From Deltaproteobacteria bacterium HGW-Deltaproteobacteria-6 (lineage in GTDB: Bacteria > Desulfobacterota > Syntrophia > Syntrophales > Smithellaceae), in contig PHAT01000004.1 of the NCBI GenBank assembly GCA_002840435.1, forward strand, positions 248,001 to 312,000: a stretch of DNA of 64,000 nucleotides, in the 5' to 3' direction. The notes beneath the pieces are model-generated. The model worked only from the letters and a program-made list of their open reading frames with translations, did no database searches and was not told where the DNA came from. Positions 1 to 8,296 of this stretch are shown here, piece after piece (position 1 is the stretch's first letter; every line of letters starts with the position of its first letter). Both the position numbers and the translations under genes were made by a program.

Positions 1-668
1 GAGCGGCGCTTGCAAACGGCGGCTACAAAGGCATGACGGAAACCGTGATTGCCGGCATCGCCGCGCTGGCCATGCGCAAGGCGGGCAGCGTGTCGGAGTG
101 GAATTTCGCGGGGCTCAATGAAATTTCCAGCGGATTCCGCACGGGACTGGGCGCGTGCACGCCCCCCACCACCAAGGAGATCATGGCGGGCGAGCCGCTG
201 ATGCTGGATTTCCACGCCATGTTCAAACTGGCGCTGGGCGACCACTCGCACAATTATCTGATCGGACCGGCGACCAAGCGCCAGCGCTGGCACGCGGATA
301 ATTTTGTCGCGATTATTCAAAAAGTTATTGATCATTACCGCGCCGGGACTACACCCGGGACGCTGGCCGCAACGATGATGGACTTTGCCGAATCGCGCGG
401 CTGCGGTGATTTTATCCAGCCGGCCTGCGAACACGGAATCGGTCTTTTCGGCGATGAGTGGCGCATCGGTTCCGTCGTCAATTCCGAACTTCCTTACTGG
501 ACGGACCAGGATCACGTTTATCAGGAAAACGAAATGGTCGTCTGCGCGATGCAGTATGCCGCACCCGATGAGAACATCGGCTTCCGCTATGAAAATGATA
601 TCGTCATCACCAGAGACGGCTGTGAGGTCCTGTCCAAATATCCGCTCGGCATTGAAGAAATTTCCTGA
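1..668 (+). CDS. M24-family metallopeptidase (Xaa-Pro peptidase/creatinase fold), 5' truncated
   Basis: The reading frame is open from the left edge, so the N-terminal domain lies outside the window and only about 222 C-terminal residues are seen. The pita-bread fold signature is present: an Asp pair region (MLDFHAMFKLALGDHSH), a metal-ligand His in EHGIGL, and two downstream Glu ligands (ENEMVV and FRYENDIVIT). This is the usual M24 layout for dimetal aminopeptidases such as Xaa-Pro dipeptidase, although creatinase-like and non-peptidase members share it. The first ATG inside the window (position 33) is internal to the domain and is not the real start. A terminator-like hairpin follows about 50 bases after the stop. 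Family assignment is firm; the substrate is not known. Confidence 0.85.
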   Translation, partial: AALANGGYKGMTETVIAGIAALAMRKAGSVSEWNFAGLNEISSGFRTGLGACTPPTTKEIMAGEPLMLDFHAMFKLALGDHSHNYLIGPATKRQRWHADNFVAIIQKVIDHYRAGTTPGTLAATMMDFAESRGCGDFIQPACEHGIGLFGDEWRIGSVVNSELPYWTDQDHVYQENEMVVCAMQYAAPDENIGFRYENDIVITRDGCEVLSKYPLGIEEIS

Positions 669-717
669 ACCCGGATTACCGGGGCATCCAGTTTAATTGG
701 AGAAGCAGCGCCCCCGA

Positions 718-748
718 ATTCTCCCCCCTTTAAAAAAGAGGGGAGAAT
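718..748 (+). terminator. Probable intrinsic terminator after the M24 gene
   Basis: Arms at 718-731 and 735-748 (ATTCTCCCCCCTTT / AAAGAGGGGAGAAT) pair over 14 positions with one mismatch around an AAA loop. A short T-rich tract (CTTTTC) follows. The weak T tract keeps confidence moderate. Confidence 0.5.
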
Positions 749-805
749 CTTTTCTCGCGGGCAGCAGGTTGGGGATAATGCTGTCATGAAAAAAAGAAAT
801 AAAAA

Positions 806-1726
806 ATGAAAAACGCACCTCTTCCCTGGCCTCTGGACCTGCCGCGGTTTTTCTGGCAGCGAAAAATATTCGGCCGCAAAATCCCTCTGTTGGCGAGTTT
901 CAAAGTTACCTATCGCTGCAATCTGGCCTGTCTGGCCTGCCCTTTTCATCTGCGCGCCGATGATGAAGATGCTCACATGTCCCGGAGCATTGCCGTTCGC
1001 GCTCTGGAAGCCCTCCACCGTCTCGGAACCCGCATGGTCGTTTTTGAAGGAGGAGAGCCTCTCTTGTGGCGGGACGGGGCATACCGTCTTCATGATCTTG
1101 TCCGCTATGCCCGGAAACGATTCCTGCGCGTCGCCGTAACGACCAATGGAACACTGCCACTGGACGTCCCCGCCCATACCCTCTGGGTAAGTCTGGACGG
1201 CATGAAGGAGATACAGGATGACCTGCGCAGCCATTCCTTTGACCGTATCCGTACAAACCTCAAAGCAACAAAGCACCCCCGTGTGTTTGTTCATTGCACG
1301 CTCAATCGCCGCAACTTACGGGATCTGGAGCCGCTGTCCCGGTGGTTGAAGGAAATACCCCATATTCAAGGGATGACCGTCCAGTTTTTTTACCCCTACC
1401 ATCAGGGAGAAGATGACCTTGCCCTCTCAAAGGACGAACGCCGCGAGGCTATTTTGAAACTGCTGGAGCTGAAAAGGCGGGGATTCCCCATTTTGAACTC
1501 GGCGGGCAGGCTTCGGGCAATGATGGACAATTGCTGGCGCTGCCATGACGATATTTTGATCAACGTTGATCCGGACGGAACCATTACGAAAGGCTGCTAT
1601 GTGAAAAACCGCGGAGAAATCAACTGCGATGCCTGTGGCTTCACACCGGTTGCCGAAGCATCCGGCGCGCTGGACTTCAATCCGGGATCACTGTGGGCGG
1701 GATGGAAGTTGTTTTTGAAAACATGA
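806..1726 (+). CDS. Radical SAM protein with C-terminal SPASM-like cysteines
   Basis: A 306-residue protein with the radical SAM [4Fe-4S] motif CNLACLAC (C38, C42, C45) directly after a first beta strand, followed by the FEGGEPLL element that helps bind S-adenosylmethionine. The C-terminal 70 residues hold a second cysteine set (NCWRC, KGCYV, NCDACG), which suggests an auxiliary Fe-S cluster as in SPASM/twitch proteins. The substrate cannot be read from the sequence; no peptide precursor gene is adjacent. It stands alone, 137 bases after the M24 gene. Its TGA stop codon is also the first three bases of an inverted-repeat element (1724-1990), so the 3' end may have been shaped by that element. 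Confidence 0.85.
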   Translation: MKNAPLPWPLDLPRFFWQRKIFGRKIPLLASFKVTYRCNLACLACPFHLRADDEDAHMSRSIAVRALEALHRLGTRMVVFEGGEPLLWRDGAYRLHDLVRYARKRFLRVAVTTNGTLPLDVPAHTLWVSLDGMKEIQDDLRSHSFDRIRTNLKATKHPRVFVHCTLNRRNLRDLEPLSRWLKEIPHIQGMTVQFFYPYHQGEDDLALSKDERREAILKLLELKRRGFPILNSAGRLRAMMDNCWRCHDDILINVDPDGTITKGCYVKNRGEINCDACGFTPVAEASGALDFNPGSLWAGWKLFLKT

Positions 1727-1990
1727 TTCCATTTCTAAAGGAAGTATTTGCCATTTCGGCAAATATTCTCGGTAATGTAGCTTTTATTTATTATGCGCGC
1801 CCCTGCGGGAATGCACCACCGATCAAGCGCTGTCTTTGTTGGCGTCGCTTGCCCCCAGACGTGGGGGTCGTGGCTTTCTCAACGGATAGACCATACGGCT
1901 GGTCTCCTCCCACCTTGCCGCCGCGATATCATCATTGACGCGTGCCCTCGTGTGGCCTTTAGGCCATTAGGGTATTTAGAAATGGAATAA
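1724..1990. repeat. MITE-like inverted-repeat element, copy A
   Basis: Terminal arms at 1724-1739 (TGATTCCATTTCTAAA) and 1975-1990 are inverted repeats with one mismatch. The interior holds smaller hairpins: TATTTGCC/GGCAAATA near 1744-1764, CCCCCA/TGGGGG near 1852-1867 and TGGCC/GGCCA near 1953-1966. The core from 1822 to about 1938 aligns with the core of the second element at 34028-34155: both begin ATCAAGCGCT, continue CTTTGTTGGCGTCG, and end with a CCGCCGCG-TATCATC segment. No open reading frame of substance is present, so it is non-autonomous or a structured RNA element. It occupies nearly all of the space between the radical SAM and GNAT genes. Confidence 0.7.
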
Positions 1991-2010
1991 GTGGAAGTCA
2001 CGGCCCCTGA

Positions 2011-2862
2011 CTAGCCCAGTTCAAAACTGGTCACACCGAATATTTTGTCCAGAGGAAGCAAAGGCGCAGCACCGGAATACATGCGGGCGGTTTCAAAAAC
2101 CATTTGCATGTTATGGCGGCAAACAAGCGCACGGGCGCCGGAATTGGGCTCGGGAATATCCAGAAAAAATTCCTCACCAGATACAACGCCCGTCAGAGCC
2201 AGCAATAATTGCCCTGCGATTTCTTCACCATCTGCGAACAATGGACCGATTTTATAACCCTGCCGGCACTTTCTGATCACCCCGTACCCGGATAACTGCC
2301 CGTCCCGAACATAGCCCAACGCCGTGCTTTCCGGCTGATGGATCCAGCAATGCAGAAAAGCTGAACGTTCGGAGGGAAACATCCCGCGGTCATAAGTTGA
2401 AACCTCATGAAAAGGTATTTTGCGCAGATCGGCTATTTCAGGAACATTAATCACGCCGGAAGCAGCAATCCCGCGATATCGGATATTGCGATAAGCCATG
2501 CTGAAACCATATTTTTTATAAGCTTCCTGCTGCGCAACAACCGCATCATTTCCAACGGTGCGGTTGCCCATGTAAGCTGAGGCCTTCCGGATCAACTGAT
2601 GTCCGATTCCCTGACCGCGCAGTTCAGGTTTCACAATATAAAATCCGGCGAAGCCAAAATGCTCATCATAGGCTACCGCCGACAGACACCCCGCCGGTTT
2701 GCCGTTCTGCAAGGCCAGGAAAAATCCAGCGGGATCGGCCGCGTAAAAACATCGGGCATCCTGTACGCCCGGATTCCAACCTTCTCCGGCGGCCCATTCA
2801 ACGGCCACGCAGAATTCCCCCAGGCTCATCTTGCGAATTATTAAATTCTTTGCTTCATTCAT
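2011..2862 (-). CDS. Two-domain GNAT acetyltransferase (YitH-like)
   Basis: A 283-residue protein. Residues about 8-130 form a GNAT fold with the acetyl-CoA pyrophosphate-binding loop in LRGQGIGHQLIRKA, preceded by FAGFYIVKPE. The second half (about 140-275) looks like the smaller GNAT-related C-terminal domain that accompanies YitH-type proteins. Such proteins acetylate small amines or protein N-termini, but the substrate here is unknown. The gene lies 67 bases downstream of the alanine racemase gene on the same strand and may be cotranscribed with it. No clear Shine-Dalgarno is visible before the ATG. Confidence 0.8.
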   Translation of the reverse strand: MNEAKNLIIRKMSLGEFCVAVEWAAGEGWNPGVQDARCFYAADPAGFFLALQNGKPAGCLSAVAYDEHFGFAGFYIVKPELRGQGIGHQLIRKASAYMGNRTVGNDAVVAQQEAYKKYGFSMAYRNIRYRGIAASGVINVPEIADLRKIPFHEVSTYDRGMFPSERSAFLHCWIHQPESTALGYVRDGQLSGYGVIRKCRQGYKIGPLFADGEEIAGQLLLALTGVVSGEEFFLDIPEPNSGARALVCRHNMQMVFETARMYSGAAPLLPLDKIFGVTSFELG

Positions 2863-2929
2863 GGATAGTCATTTCACGCCGCCTTGCGCGACATTCAGGT
2901 TATCAGCGTATTCCTCATAGAAGAAAAGC

Positions 2930-4960
2930 CTAAACATCCCAGATGAAAATCACACCGCTTGTCGGGAAAATCCATTCTTCATGGGATATCCTGATATGGA
3001 TGGATTTGCCGCGGCTGGCCTGGATATCCGCGTGAGGATGACGACCGGCAAAAAAGCTTTCCGCCCGGACATTTTTCAAATTTGCGTTTTCATAATTGAA
3101 GTTGATCGAAAGCCCCCGCGTCGGGTATAAAAGATAGACGGGAAACGTCCGGTTGCCTTTGGCTTTCTTGGTGAGGATTTCGATTTCGATTTTGACTTCC
3201 CGGTTGATTTTTGATTTGAGTTTCTCGCTGCCGCACCAGACTTCGTAGCCCCGGCCGGTCTTTTTGGCTTCAATGATGGGGATATCCTCGCCGTCAATGC
3301 TCATCTTCTCAACGGTAAAATCGCGTTCCATCACCAGATCATCACCGCCCAGAATCCAGCGGTATTCGCAATGTTCGTCTTCAATCAGGGCTTCCAGCTG
3401 CGCGCTGTCCGAGGCGCAGCCGATCATAAAAATATCGCTGCGGATCGTTTTTTTATATTCGACATGGGTTCTCAACTGGAAATACGCCTCCGCGCGCCGC
3501 CTGTGTTCGGCGGCGTCGGGCAGCGGCGCAATGGTAATATCATAGCGGAAAGAAGAACGCAGTTCAAGCTGCCGGTCTTCCTTGCCGAACAGGGTTTCAA
3601 ACATTTCATAGTATATGGCGTCGCCGAGTTCTTCATTGCGCGTGCGGGTCTGTAAGCAATGGCGGATGATATTGTCGATGCGCGCAATGGATTTTTCTTC
3701 ACCGGGAACAAATACCCGTCTCAGCCGGGGTTCCACCGCATCGGTTTTCCCTTTTTGCAAAAAGACGCGCGGCGCGCGTTTGCCTAGCGCGCAAAGCACT
3801 TCATAGCTGATTGTCTTTGCTTTTGCGGCAATTTCGCTGGCGCTGATATATTCGGACTGCTGCCTTCCCAGCAAAACCACTTCATCGCCGATGTCGCAGT
3901 CCGGAATATGCGTGACGTCCAGCGTGCACATGTCCATGGACACCCGCCCGATAATCGGCGCGCGCCGGCCGCGAATCAGCGCTTCACCCTGATTGGAAAG
4001 AATAAAGGGATAGCCGTCGCCATAGCCCACCGGGATAGTCGCCACACGGGTTTTGTTTTTGGTGATATATGTTCTGTTGTAGCCGATGCCGTAGCCCGCG
4101 GGAAATTCCTTGACCAGCACGATAGTCGTTTTGAATGACATAACCGGCAGCAGCGTGGCCCTGGCTTGGGTTTCCTCTGACGGATAGATACCGTAAGTCA
4201 TAATGCCGGGACGCGTCATTTCCAGTTTCAGCGCCGGGTAATTCAGGATCGCGCCGCTGTTGTCCATGTGTTTGACGGGGATGTCGATGCCGAGGCGCTG
4301 CAATTCGGCAATAAGCCCGGAGAATAATTGCCACTGCTGATCATTATAAGCGGTCATGACTTCGCTCGATGCAAAATGGCTGAACAATCCCTCCAGGGTA
4401 ACGTGGGAGAGGGTTTGAATGGTGCGTATCAAATCCAGGGCCTCACTGTGCATTGTGCCGCCCCGTCCCATGCCGGTATCGACTTCCACATGAACGGATA
4501 AAGTCCGTGAGGCGCGGGCCAGTTGTTCTTCGAGCGCACGGACAAATCCCGCGTCGGAAACAGACGGCGTAAGGTGGTATTTGATCATGTCGGGGATCTC
4601 CGACAAAGTGGAAGGTCCCAGAATAACAATGGGGGCTTCGATGCCACTCACGCGCAGCTGAACACCTTCATCGGCATTGGCCACACCCAGCATGCGGGCG
4701 CCCGCGCGCAGTGCGGCGTGGGATATTTCAATAGCGCCGTGACCGTAGGCGTCCGCCTTGACGGTCTGCATAAAATCAACCCCATCGCCGATCAGCCGCT
4801 TGATTTCCCGGAGATTGGCGGTAAAGTTGTCCAGGTCCACTTCCACCCAGCTGCGATATTTTTGTTCGTTTCTCAGAGGCATATTTTGTTTCAAATCCTC
4901 ATGGATCAAAGCATCGTGTGCCTGTCCTTCCGGTGTGCGCCCACGGGATGGCACCGTCAC
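2930..4960 (-). CDS. alr: Alanine racemase with long C-terminal extension of unknown function
   Basis: The first 400 residues are a complete PLP-dependent alanine racemase (L-Ala to D-Ala for peptidoglycan). The PLP lysine is K68 in VKADAYGHG; the Tyr-bearing motif GYGIGYNRTY, the GYGDGY element and GRVSMDM (residues about 290-350) are intact. Residues about 400-676 are an extension absent from ordinary 360-390-residue racemases: a charged helical part (RIDNIIRHC, NEELGDAIYYEMFETLFG), then a beta-rich, basic part rich in KIEIEI-type strands. I do not recognise it. The start used is a GTG at 4960; an ATG at 4882 (residue 27) has GAGG 14 bases upstream and begins nearer the conserved domain, so it may be the true start. 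A GC-rich hairpin sits just upstream (4986-5002). Confidence 0.88.
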   Translation of the reverse strand: MTVPSRGRTPEGQAHDALIHEDLKQNMPLRNEQKYRSWVEVDLDNFTANLREIKRLIGDGVDFMQTVKADAYGHGAIEISHAALRAGARMLGVANADEGVQLRVSGIEAPIVILGPSTLSEIPDMIKYHLTPSVSDAGFVRALEEQLARASRTLSVHVEVDTGMGRGGTMHSEALDLIRTIQTLSHVTLEGLFSHFASSEVMTAYNDQQWQLFSGLIAELQRLGIDIPVKHMDNSGAILNYPALKLEMTRPGIMTYGIYPSEETQARATLLPVMSFKTTIVLVKEFPAGYGIGYNRTYITKNKTRVATIPVGYGDGYPFILSNQGEALIRGRRAPIIGRVSMDMCTLDVTHIPDCDIGDEVVLLGRQQSEYISASEIAAKAKTISYEVLCALGKRAPRVFLQKGKTDAVEPRLRRVFVPGEEKSIARIDNIIRHCLQTRTRNEELGDAIYYEMFETLFGKEDRQLELRSSFRYDITIAPLPDAAEHRRRAEAYFQLRTHVEYKKTIRSDIFMIGCASDSAQLEALIEDEHCEYRWILGGDDLVMERDFTVEKMSIDGEDIPIIEAKKTGRGYEVWCGSEKLKSKINREVKIEIEILTKKAKGNRTFPVYLLYPTRGLSINFNYENANLKNVRAESFFAGRHPHADIQASRGKSIHIRISHEEWIFPTSGVIFIWDV

Positions 4961-5089
4961 GCCGCCTCGCGAGACCTCCTGCCCTGCCGCCCGCAGGGCG
5001 GCGACCTTCAGATGATCAGATGGTCACGTTATCTATCAAGGGGTCGGCATTGAAGTGTAAGCGACAGGCAATCTTTATGCATGGATAAA

Positions 5090-5115
5090 GATTTCTCCCT
5101 GCGGTTTAAATAACA
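5090..5115. repeat. Single-arm copy of the 17.3-kb inverted repeat
   Basis: GATTTCTCCCTGCGG at 5090-5104, followed by TTTAAATAACA, closely matches the right arm of the palindromic repeat at 17306-17383 (GATATCTCCCTGCGG). The partner arm is missing. It lies between the divergent-from-each-other 3' side of the cyclase gene and the 5' side of alr. Confidence 0.4.
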
Positions 5116-5129
5116 AAGGGGAATCGTTA

Positions 5130-7394
5130 TTACTTTTTCGTCATCACAAACACGCCGTCCCAGGGTTCAGCCGGCGGATGTTCCTTTAGATTTTTGCACC
5201 GTTCGATATACATGGTCGCCGGGAAATCGCCGGGCCGGATGTCCAAAACGGTCTGGAATGCAGCAATCGCCTCATCCCATTTCCCTTCACGATACAGCAC
5301 CAGACCTTTATCAAAGGCATCAATCATGGATTTAAAATCGGGTTCATCTTTCTTTTCCGCAAGCAACTCATAGATTCTTACCGGTTTGACTTTTCCTTTG
5401 ACACGCACAAAGTCCAGCTCGCGACAGCACATGACATCTTTCACTTTTTCATACGTAAACTCACTGATGATGATATTGGTTCCGTATTCCTTGTTGGTGC
5501 CTTCAAGCCGGGAACCCAGGTTGACCATGTCTCCCATCACCGTATAATCAAAGCGCATCTCCGAACCCATATTGCCGACGTTCATATCGCCGGAATTGAC
5601 GCCGATGCCGATGTTAAAGACGCGGCGCCCTTCCTCTTTCCATTTCTTCTGCAGCCTGTGCAGCTCCTGCATCATGGCCAGCGCGGTGAGGCAGGCGCGT
5701 TTGGCGTGATCCGGCTGATCGAGCGGCGCGCCAAACACGGCCATGATGGCGTCGCCCATATACTTGTCGAGCAGGCCTTCATACTCGAAAACCTTGTTGG
5801 TCATGGCGGTAAGGTATTCGTTAAGCAGCGCGACCAGTTCCTGCGGCGTCAGCCCTTCCGACATGGTGGTAAAGCCCCGGATATCCGAAAACAGGACGGT
5901 CAAGTCTTTCTTGTCGCCACCGAGTTTAAGCTTGGCGGGGTCTTTGAGTATTTCGTTGATCACCGAGGCGTTCAAATAATATTGAAATGCGCCGCGTATT
6001 TTTTTCTTTTCCCGTTCTTCTTTAAAATAATGGTAAATCGTGATGCCTAGATAAATCGTCGCCATGGTCAAAAGCGGATAGACCAGGTTCAACCAGATAT
6101 TGAACTTGAAGAAAACAAAAAAATTGATGGCGGCAAAAGCGGCAATCATCAGAAAAGCGGCGATCATTCCGGCTATCGGCCGCAGGCGTGGAATCAAAAG
6201 ACCCAGCACCAGTCCGAAAAAGATAATCGCGAAAACATCAATAAAGCGGGTTAAAGAGGAATGGGTGAGGAAATTCTGATGTAAAATATTATCAATGACG
6301 TTGGCGTGGATTTCGACACCGGAAAAGACGGCGGAAAAAGGCGTCACGCGCAGATCATAAATGCCAATGGCCGTCGCTCCGATCAGCACAATCTTATTGC
6401 GGAAAGTGTCCGGCGGAATTTTTTCGGAAAGAATTTCGGAAATGGAATAATGGGGAAATGTCCGGGGTGGTCCCATGTAATTAATCAGCAATCGGCCGGA
6501 TTCATCCGTAGGAATTACCGTATTTCCGATGGCAATGCTCTTAGCGCCATATTCTTCAAGATTCAAAGCCAAACCCGGAAAATCCCAATAGGCATGGACT
6601 AATGAAACGGCCAGCGAAGAATAACAATTGTTTCCAAACGCGATGATCAGCGGCGACCAGCGGTTGGACCCGTCGCTGTCGGGCAGCATGTTGAAATAGC
6701 CGTTGTTTTGCGAGGCGCGGGCGATCTGTGGAATGTTGGTTTCCGGCGCATAAGCGTGCGGCAGATACGATTCATCGGGTTTATCCGTCGAGGAGTTGAT
6801 CATCCCATAGCGTGAATTTTCTATAAGCGCGGTATTCTCGGCGATTTTCTTCTCTGTGAAGTGCGCCAGCTCCTTGTCGTTGCCCTTGCGCGGAAAATGA
6901 AAAAAGTAACCCAGTGTTACATTTTTTGCGTTTTTAATGGATTCGGCCAGAATCGCGTCCGTGTCGGCAACGGTTCTTTTCCTGCGCAGCAGACTGACGA
7001 CGTTGGGATTGGAAATGCCGCTTTTTTTCATTTCGGCGGCAAGCGCGTCAATCATTTTAATATTGGCATTGGCATCCGGCTCCGCAAAAACGATATCAAA
7101 GCCGACGGCCTTCGCGCCGCCCTTTTTTAACTTGTTGACCAACTGGGCGATCACCGTCCGCGGCCAGGGCCAGCGCCCAAGTTCCGCCAGGCTTTTTTCA
7201 TCGATGACGGCAATGACGGTTTCACCGCCGGTTGGCAGCTGGCCGCGAGACGCTATGCGCAAATCCAGCGTTTTGAGTTCCACTACCCGCAAAAACTGAA
7301 AATCGGACAGGAACAACACCAGCGCAATCAGCAGCACAAAGATGGTAATCTTGAGCGGCGTGACCTGTAAAATGGTTTTCAATTTTTGATTCAT
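5130..7394 (-). CDS. CHASE2-domain class III adenylate cyclase
   Basis: A membrane-bound cyclic-nucleotide cyclase of about 754 residues. After one N-terminal membrane helix comes a periplasmic CHASE2 sensor (TVIAVIDEKSLAELGRWPWPR to the NKIVLIGATA element), then three membrane helices, then the cyclase domain. The cyclase has both metal Asp residues (LFSDIRGFT and GDAIMAVFG), the Lys in LDKYMGD, and the Asn/Arg transition-state pair in GDMVNLGSRLEG, consistent with an active ATP cyclase. The C-terminal 60 residues form one TPR-like helix pair (FDKGLVLYREGKWDEAIAAF). The ATG at 7394 is preferred over one ten codons upstream because AGGGAAG lies about nine bases before it. Monocistronic by position. 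Confidence 0.88.
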   Translation of the reverse strand: MNQKLKTILQVTPLKITIFVLLIALVLFLSDFQFLRVVELKTLDLRIASRGQLPTGGETVIAVIDEKSLAELGRWPWPRTVIAQLVNKLKKGGAKAVGFDIVFAEPDANANIKMIDALAAEMKKSGISNPNVVSLLRRKRTVADTDAILAESIKNAKNVTLGYFFHFPRKGNDKELAHFTEKKIAENTALIENSRYGMINSSTDKPDESYLPHAYAPETNIPQIARASQNNGYFNMLPDSDGSNRWSPLIIAFGNNCYSSLAVSLVHAYWDFPGLALNLEEYGAKSIAIGNTVIPTDESGRLLINYMGPPRTFPHYSISEILSEKIPPDTFRNKIVLIGATAIGIYDLRVTPFSAVFSGVEIHANVIDNILHQNFLTHSSLTRFIDVFAIIFFGLVLGLLIPRLRPIAGMIAAFLMIAAFAAINFFVFFKFNIWLNLVYPLLTMATIYLGITIYHYFKEEREKKKIRGAFQYYLNASVINEILKDPAKLKLGGDKKDLTVLFSDIRGFTTMSEGLTPQELVALLNEYLTAMTNKVFEYEGLLDKYMGDAIMAVFGAPLDQPDHAKRACLTALAMMQELHRLQKKWKEEGRRVFNIGIGVNSGDMNVGNMGSEMRFDYTVMGDMVNLGSRLEGTNKEYGTNIIISEFTYEKVKDVMCCRELDFVRVKGKVKPVRIYELLAEKKDEPDFKSMIDAFDKGLVLYREGKWDEAIAAFQTVLDIRPGDFPATMYIERCKNLKEHPPAEPWDGVFVMTKK

Positions 7395-7556
7395 GCAGTA
7401 TTCTTCCCTAAGTTCCGAAATCATACCAAAACGCCGGGTAAAGTCAAGCTGTCCTTTGTTTCCCCGGCAGATGTTTTGTCAATGATCCAGCCCGAGACGA
7501 TGCATCATCGGATTTTGCTTAATATGTAAAAAAATGAATAAATAATCAATCAATGC

Positions 7557-7585
7557 TTGAAAGAAAAATAAATTTAAACTAAAAT
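7557..7585 (+). promoter_or_regulatory. Sigma70-type promoter for the desulforedoxin-like gene
   Basis: TTGAAA (7557-7562) and TAAAAT (7580-7585) are separated by 17 bases inside a very AT-rich stretch (about 7510-7605), which could act as an UP element. The mapped start would give a leader of about 55 bases ending in the GAGGAGG ribosome-binding site at 7635-7641. Confidence 0.5.
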
Positions 7586-7649
7586 TAAGTAAATTTGAAT
7601 AAATAGAGGGCGGAATTTAAGACCCATCAACAACGAGGAGGGAACACAA

Positions 7650-7919
7650 ATGTCAAATGTAAAACCTGGTGATGTTCTGAGTTGTGAAGTATGCGGACTT
7701 GCTGTCATTGTGGATGAGGAATGCGGCTGCGCGATCGCCGAACTGATCTGTTGCGAGGAGCCGATGGAAAACAAAGGTCCCAAACCGCCCAAGAAAGTGG
7801 TCGCACCGCCGAAAAAGAAAGCTGTTGTGAAAAAGGCAAAACCGGCCGCAAAGAAACAGCCGGCTAAAAAAACAGCCGCCAAAAAACCGGTAGCAAAAAA
7901 GAAAGCCGCCAAAAAATAA
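7650..7919 (+). CDS. Desulforedoxin-like domain fused to a histone H1-like Lys/Ala/Pro tail
   Basis: An 89-residue protein in two parts. Residues 1-40 resemble the desulforedoxin fold: KPGDVLSCEVCGLAV gives a C-x2-C pair, and ICCEEPM gives the adjacent CC pair that completes a rubredoxin-type Fe(Cys)4 (or Zn) site; an extra CGC lies between them. Residues 44-89 are a low-complexity tail of Lys, Ala, Pro and Val with repeated PAKK/AAKK units, as in bacterial histone H1-like proteins. The tail should be disordered and bind nucleic acid or another polyanion. A strong ribosome-binding site (GAGGAGG) lies eight bases before the ATG. The fusion suggests a metal- or redox-responsive DNA-associated protein, which is inference. 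Confidence 0.82.
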   Translation: MSNVKPGDVLSCEVCGLAVIVDEECGCAIAELICCEEPMENKGPKPPKKVVAPPKKKAVVKKAKPAAKKQPAKKTAAKKPVAKKKAAKK

Positions 7920-8029
7920 TTTAGATCATCCGGGTTATGGTTGCCCCCGTTCAGACCTCGGATTGGAGAGGCCTGCGGCTTTGTATTCTCTGTTTGCCGG
8001 CACCGATTTCGACAGTCGATAATATTTTC

Positions 8030-8227
8030 ATGAAAAAAGTCGTTCATCAAAAAGATACGGAGACGGTCCGGTTTCCGTCGGCGCATAAAAACGGCAGGAA
8101 TAACGTCTGGTGCGGCAAGTTCGGTTACTTCATTGATCTGGACGCCTGCCAGGCGCGCTCTTATCAGAAGAGCGTCTGCCGCCGCTGTTATGCGTCTTTG
8201 TTGCAGGTGCCTCTGCCCTTTGATTAA
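8030..8227 (+). CDS. Small cysteine-containing hypothetical protein
   Basis: An open frame of 65 codons from the ATG at 8030 (the frame continues upstream to 7937 but that part is not protein-like). The sequence has WCGKFGYFIDLDAC and SVCRRCYASLLQ, so four cysteines including a C-x2-C pair that could form a small zinc site. No ribosome-binding site is evident. It lies between the desulforedoxin-like gene and the convergent HerA-like gene. I do not recognise a family; the spaced cysteines and the conserved-looking ending (LLQVPLPFD) are the main reason to keep it. Confidence 0.4.
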   Translation: MKKVVHQKDTETVRFPSAHKNGRNNVWCGKFGYFIDLDACQARSYQKSVCRRCYASLLQVPLPFD

Positions 8228-8296
8228 AATAAAGTTATTTTTCACTCCCTGATAAAGCGCAGGCGCGTTTTAGCGTCTGCACTTTGGCGGAAATAT

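Noticed and set aside
587-1294. 235-codon minus-strand frame opposite the radical SAM gene
   Set aside because: Overlaps two plus-strand genes and has no domain; the radical SAM motif on the plus strand is decisive.
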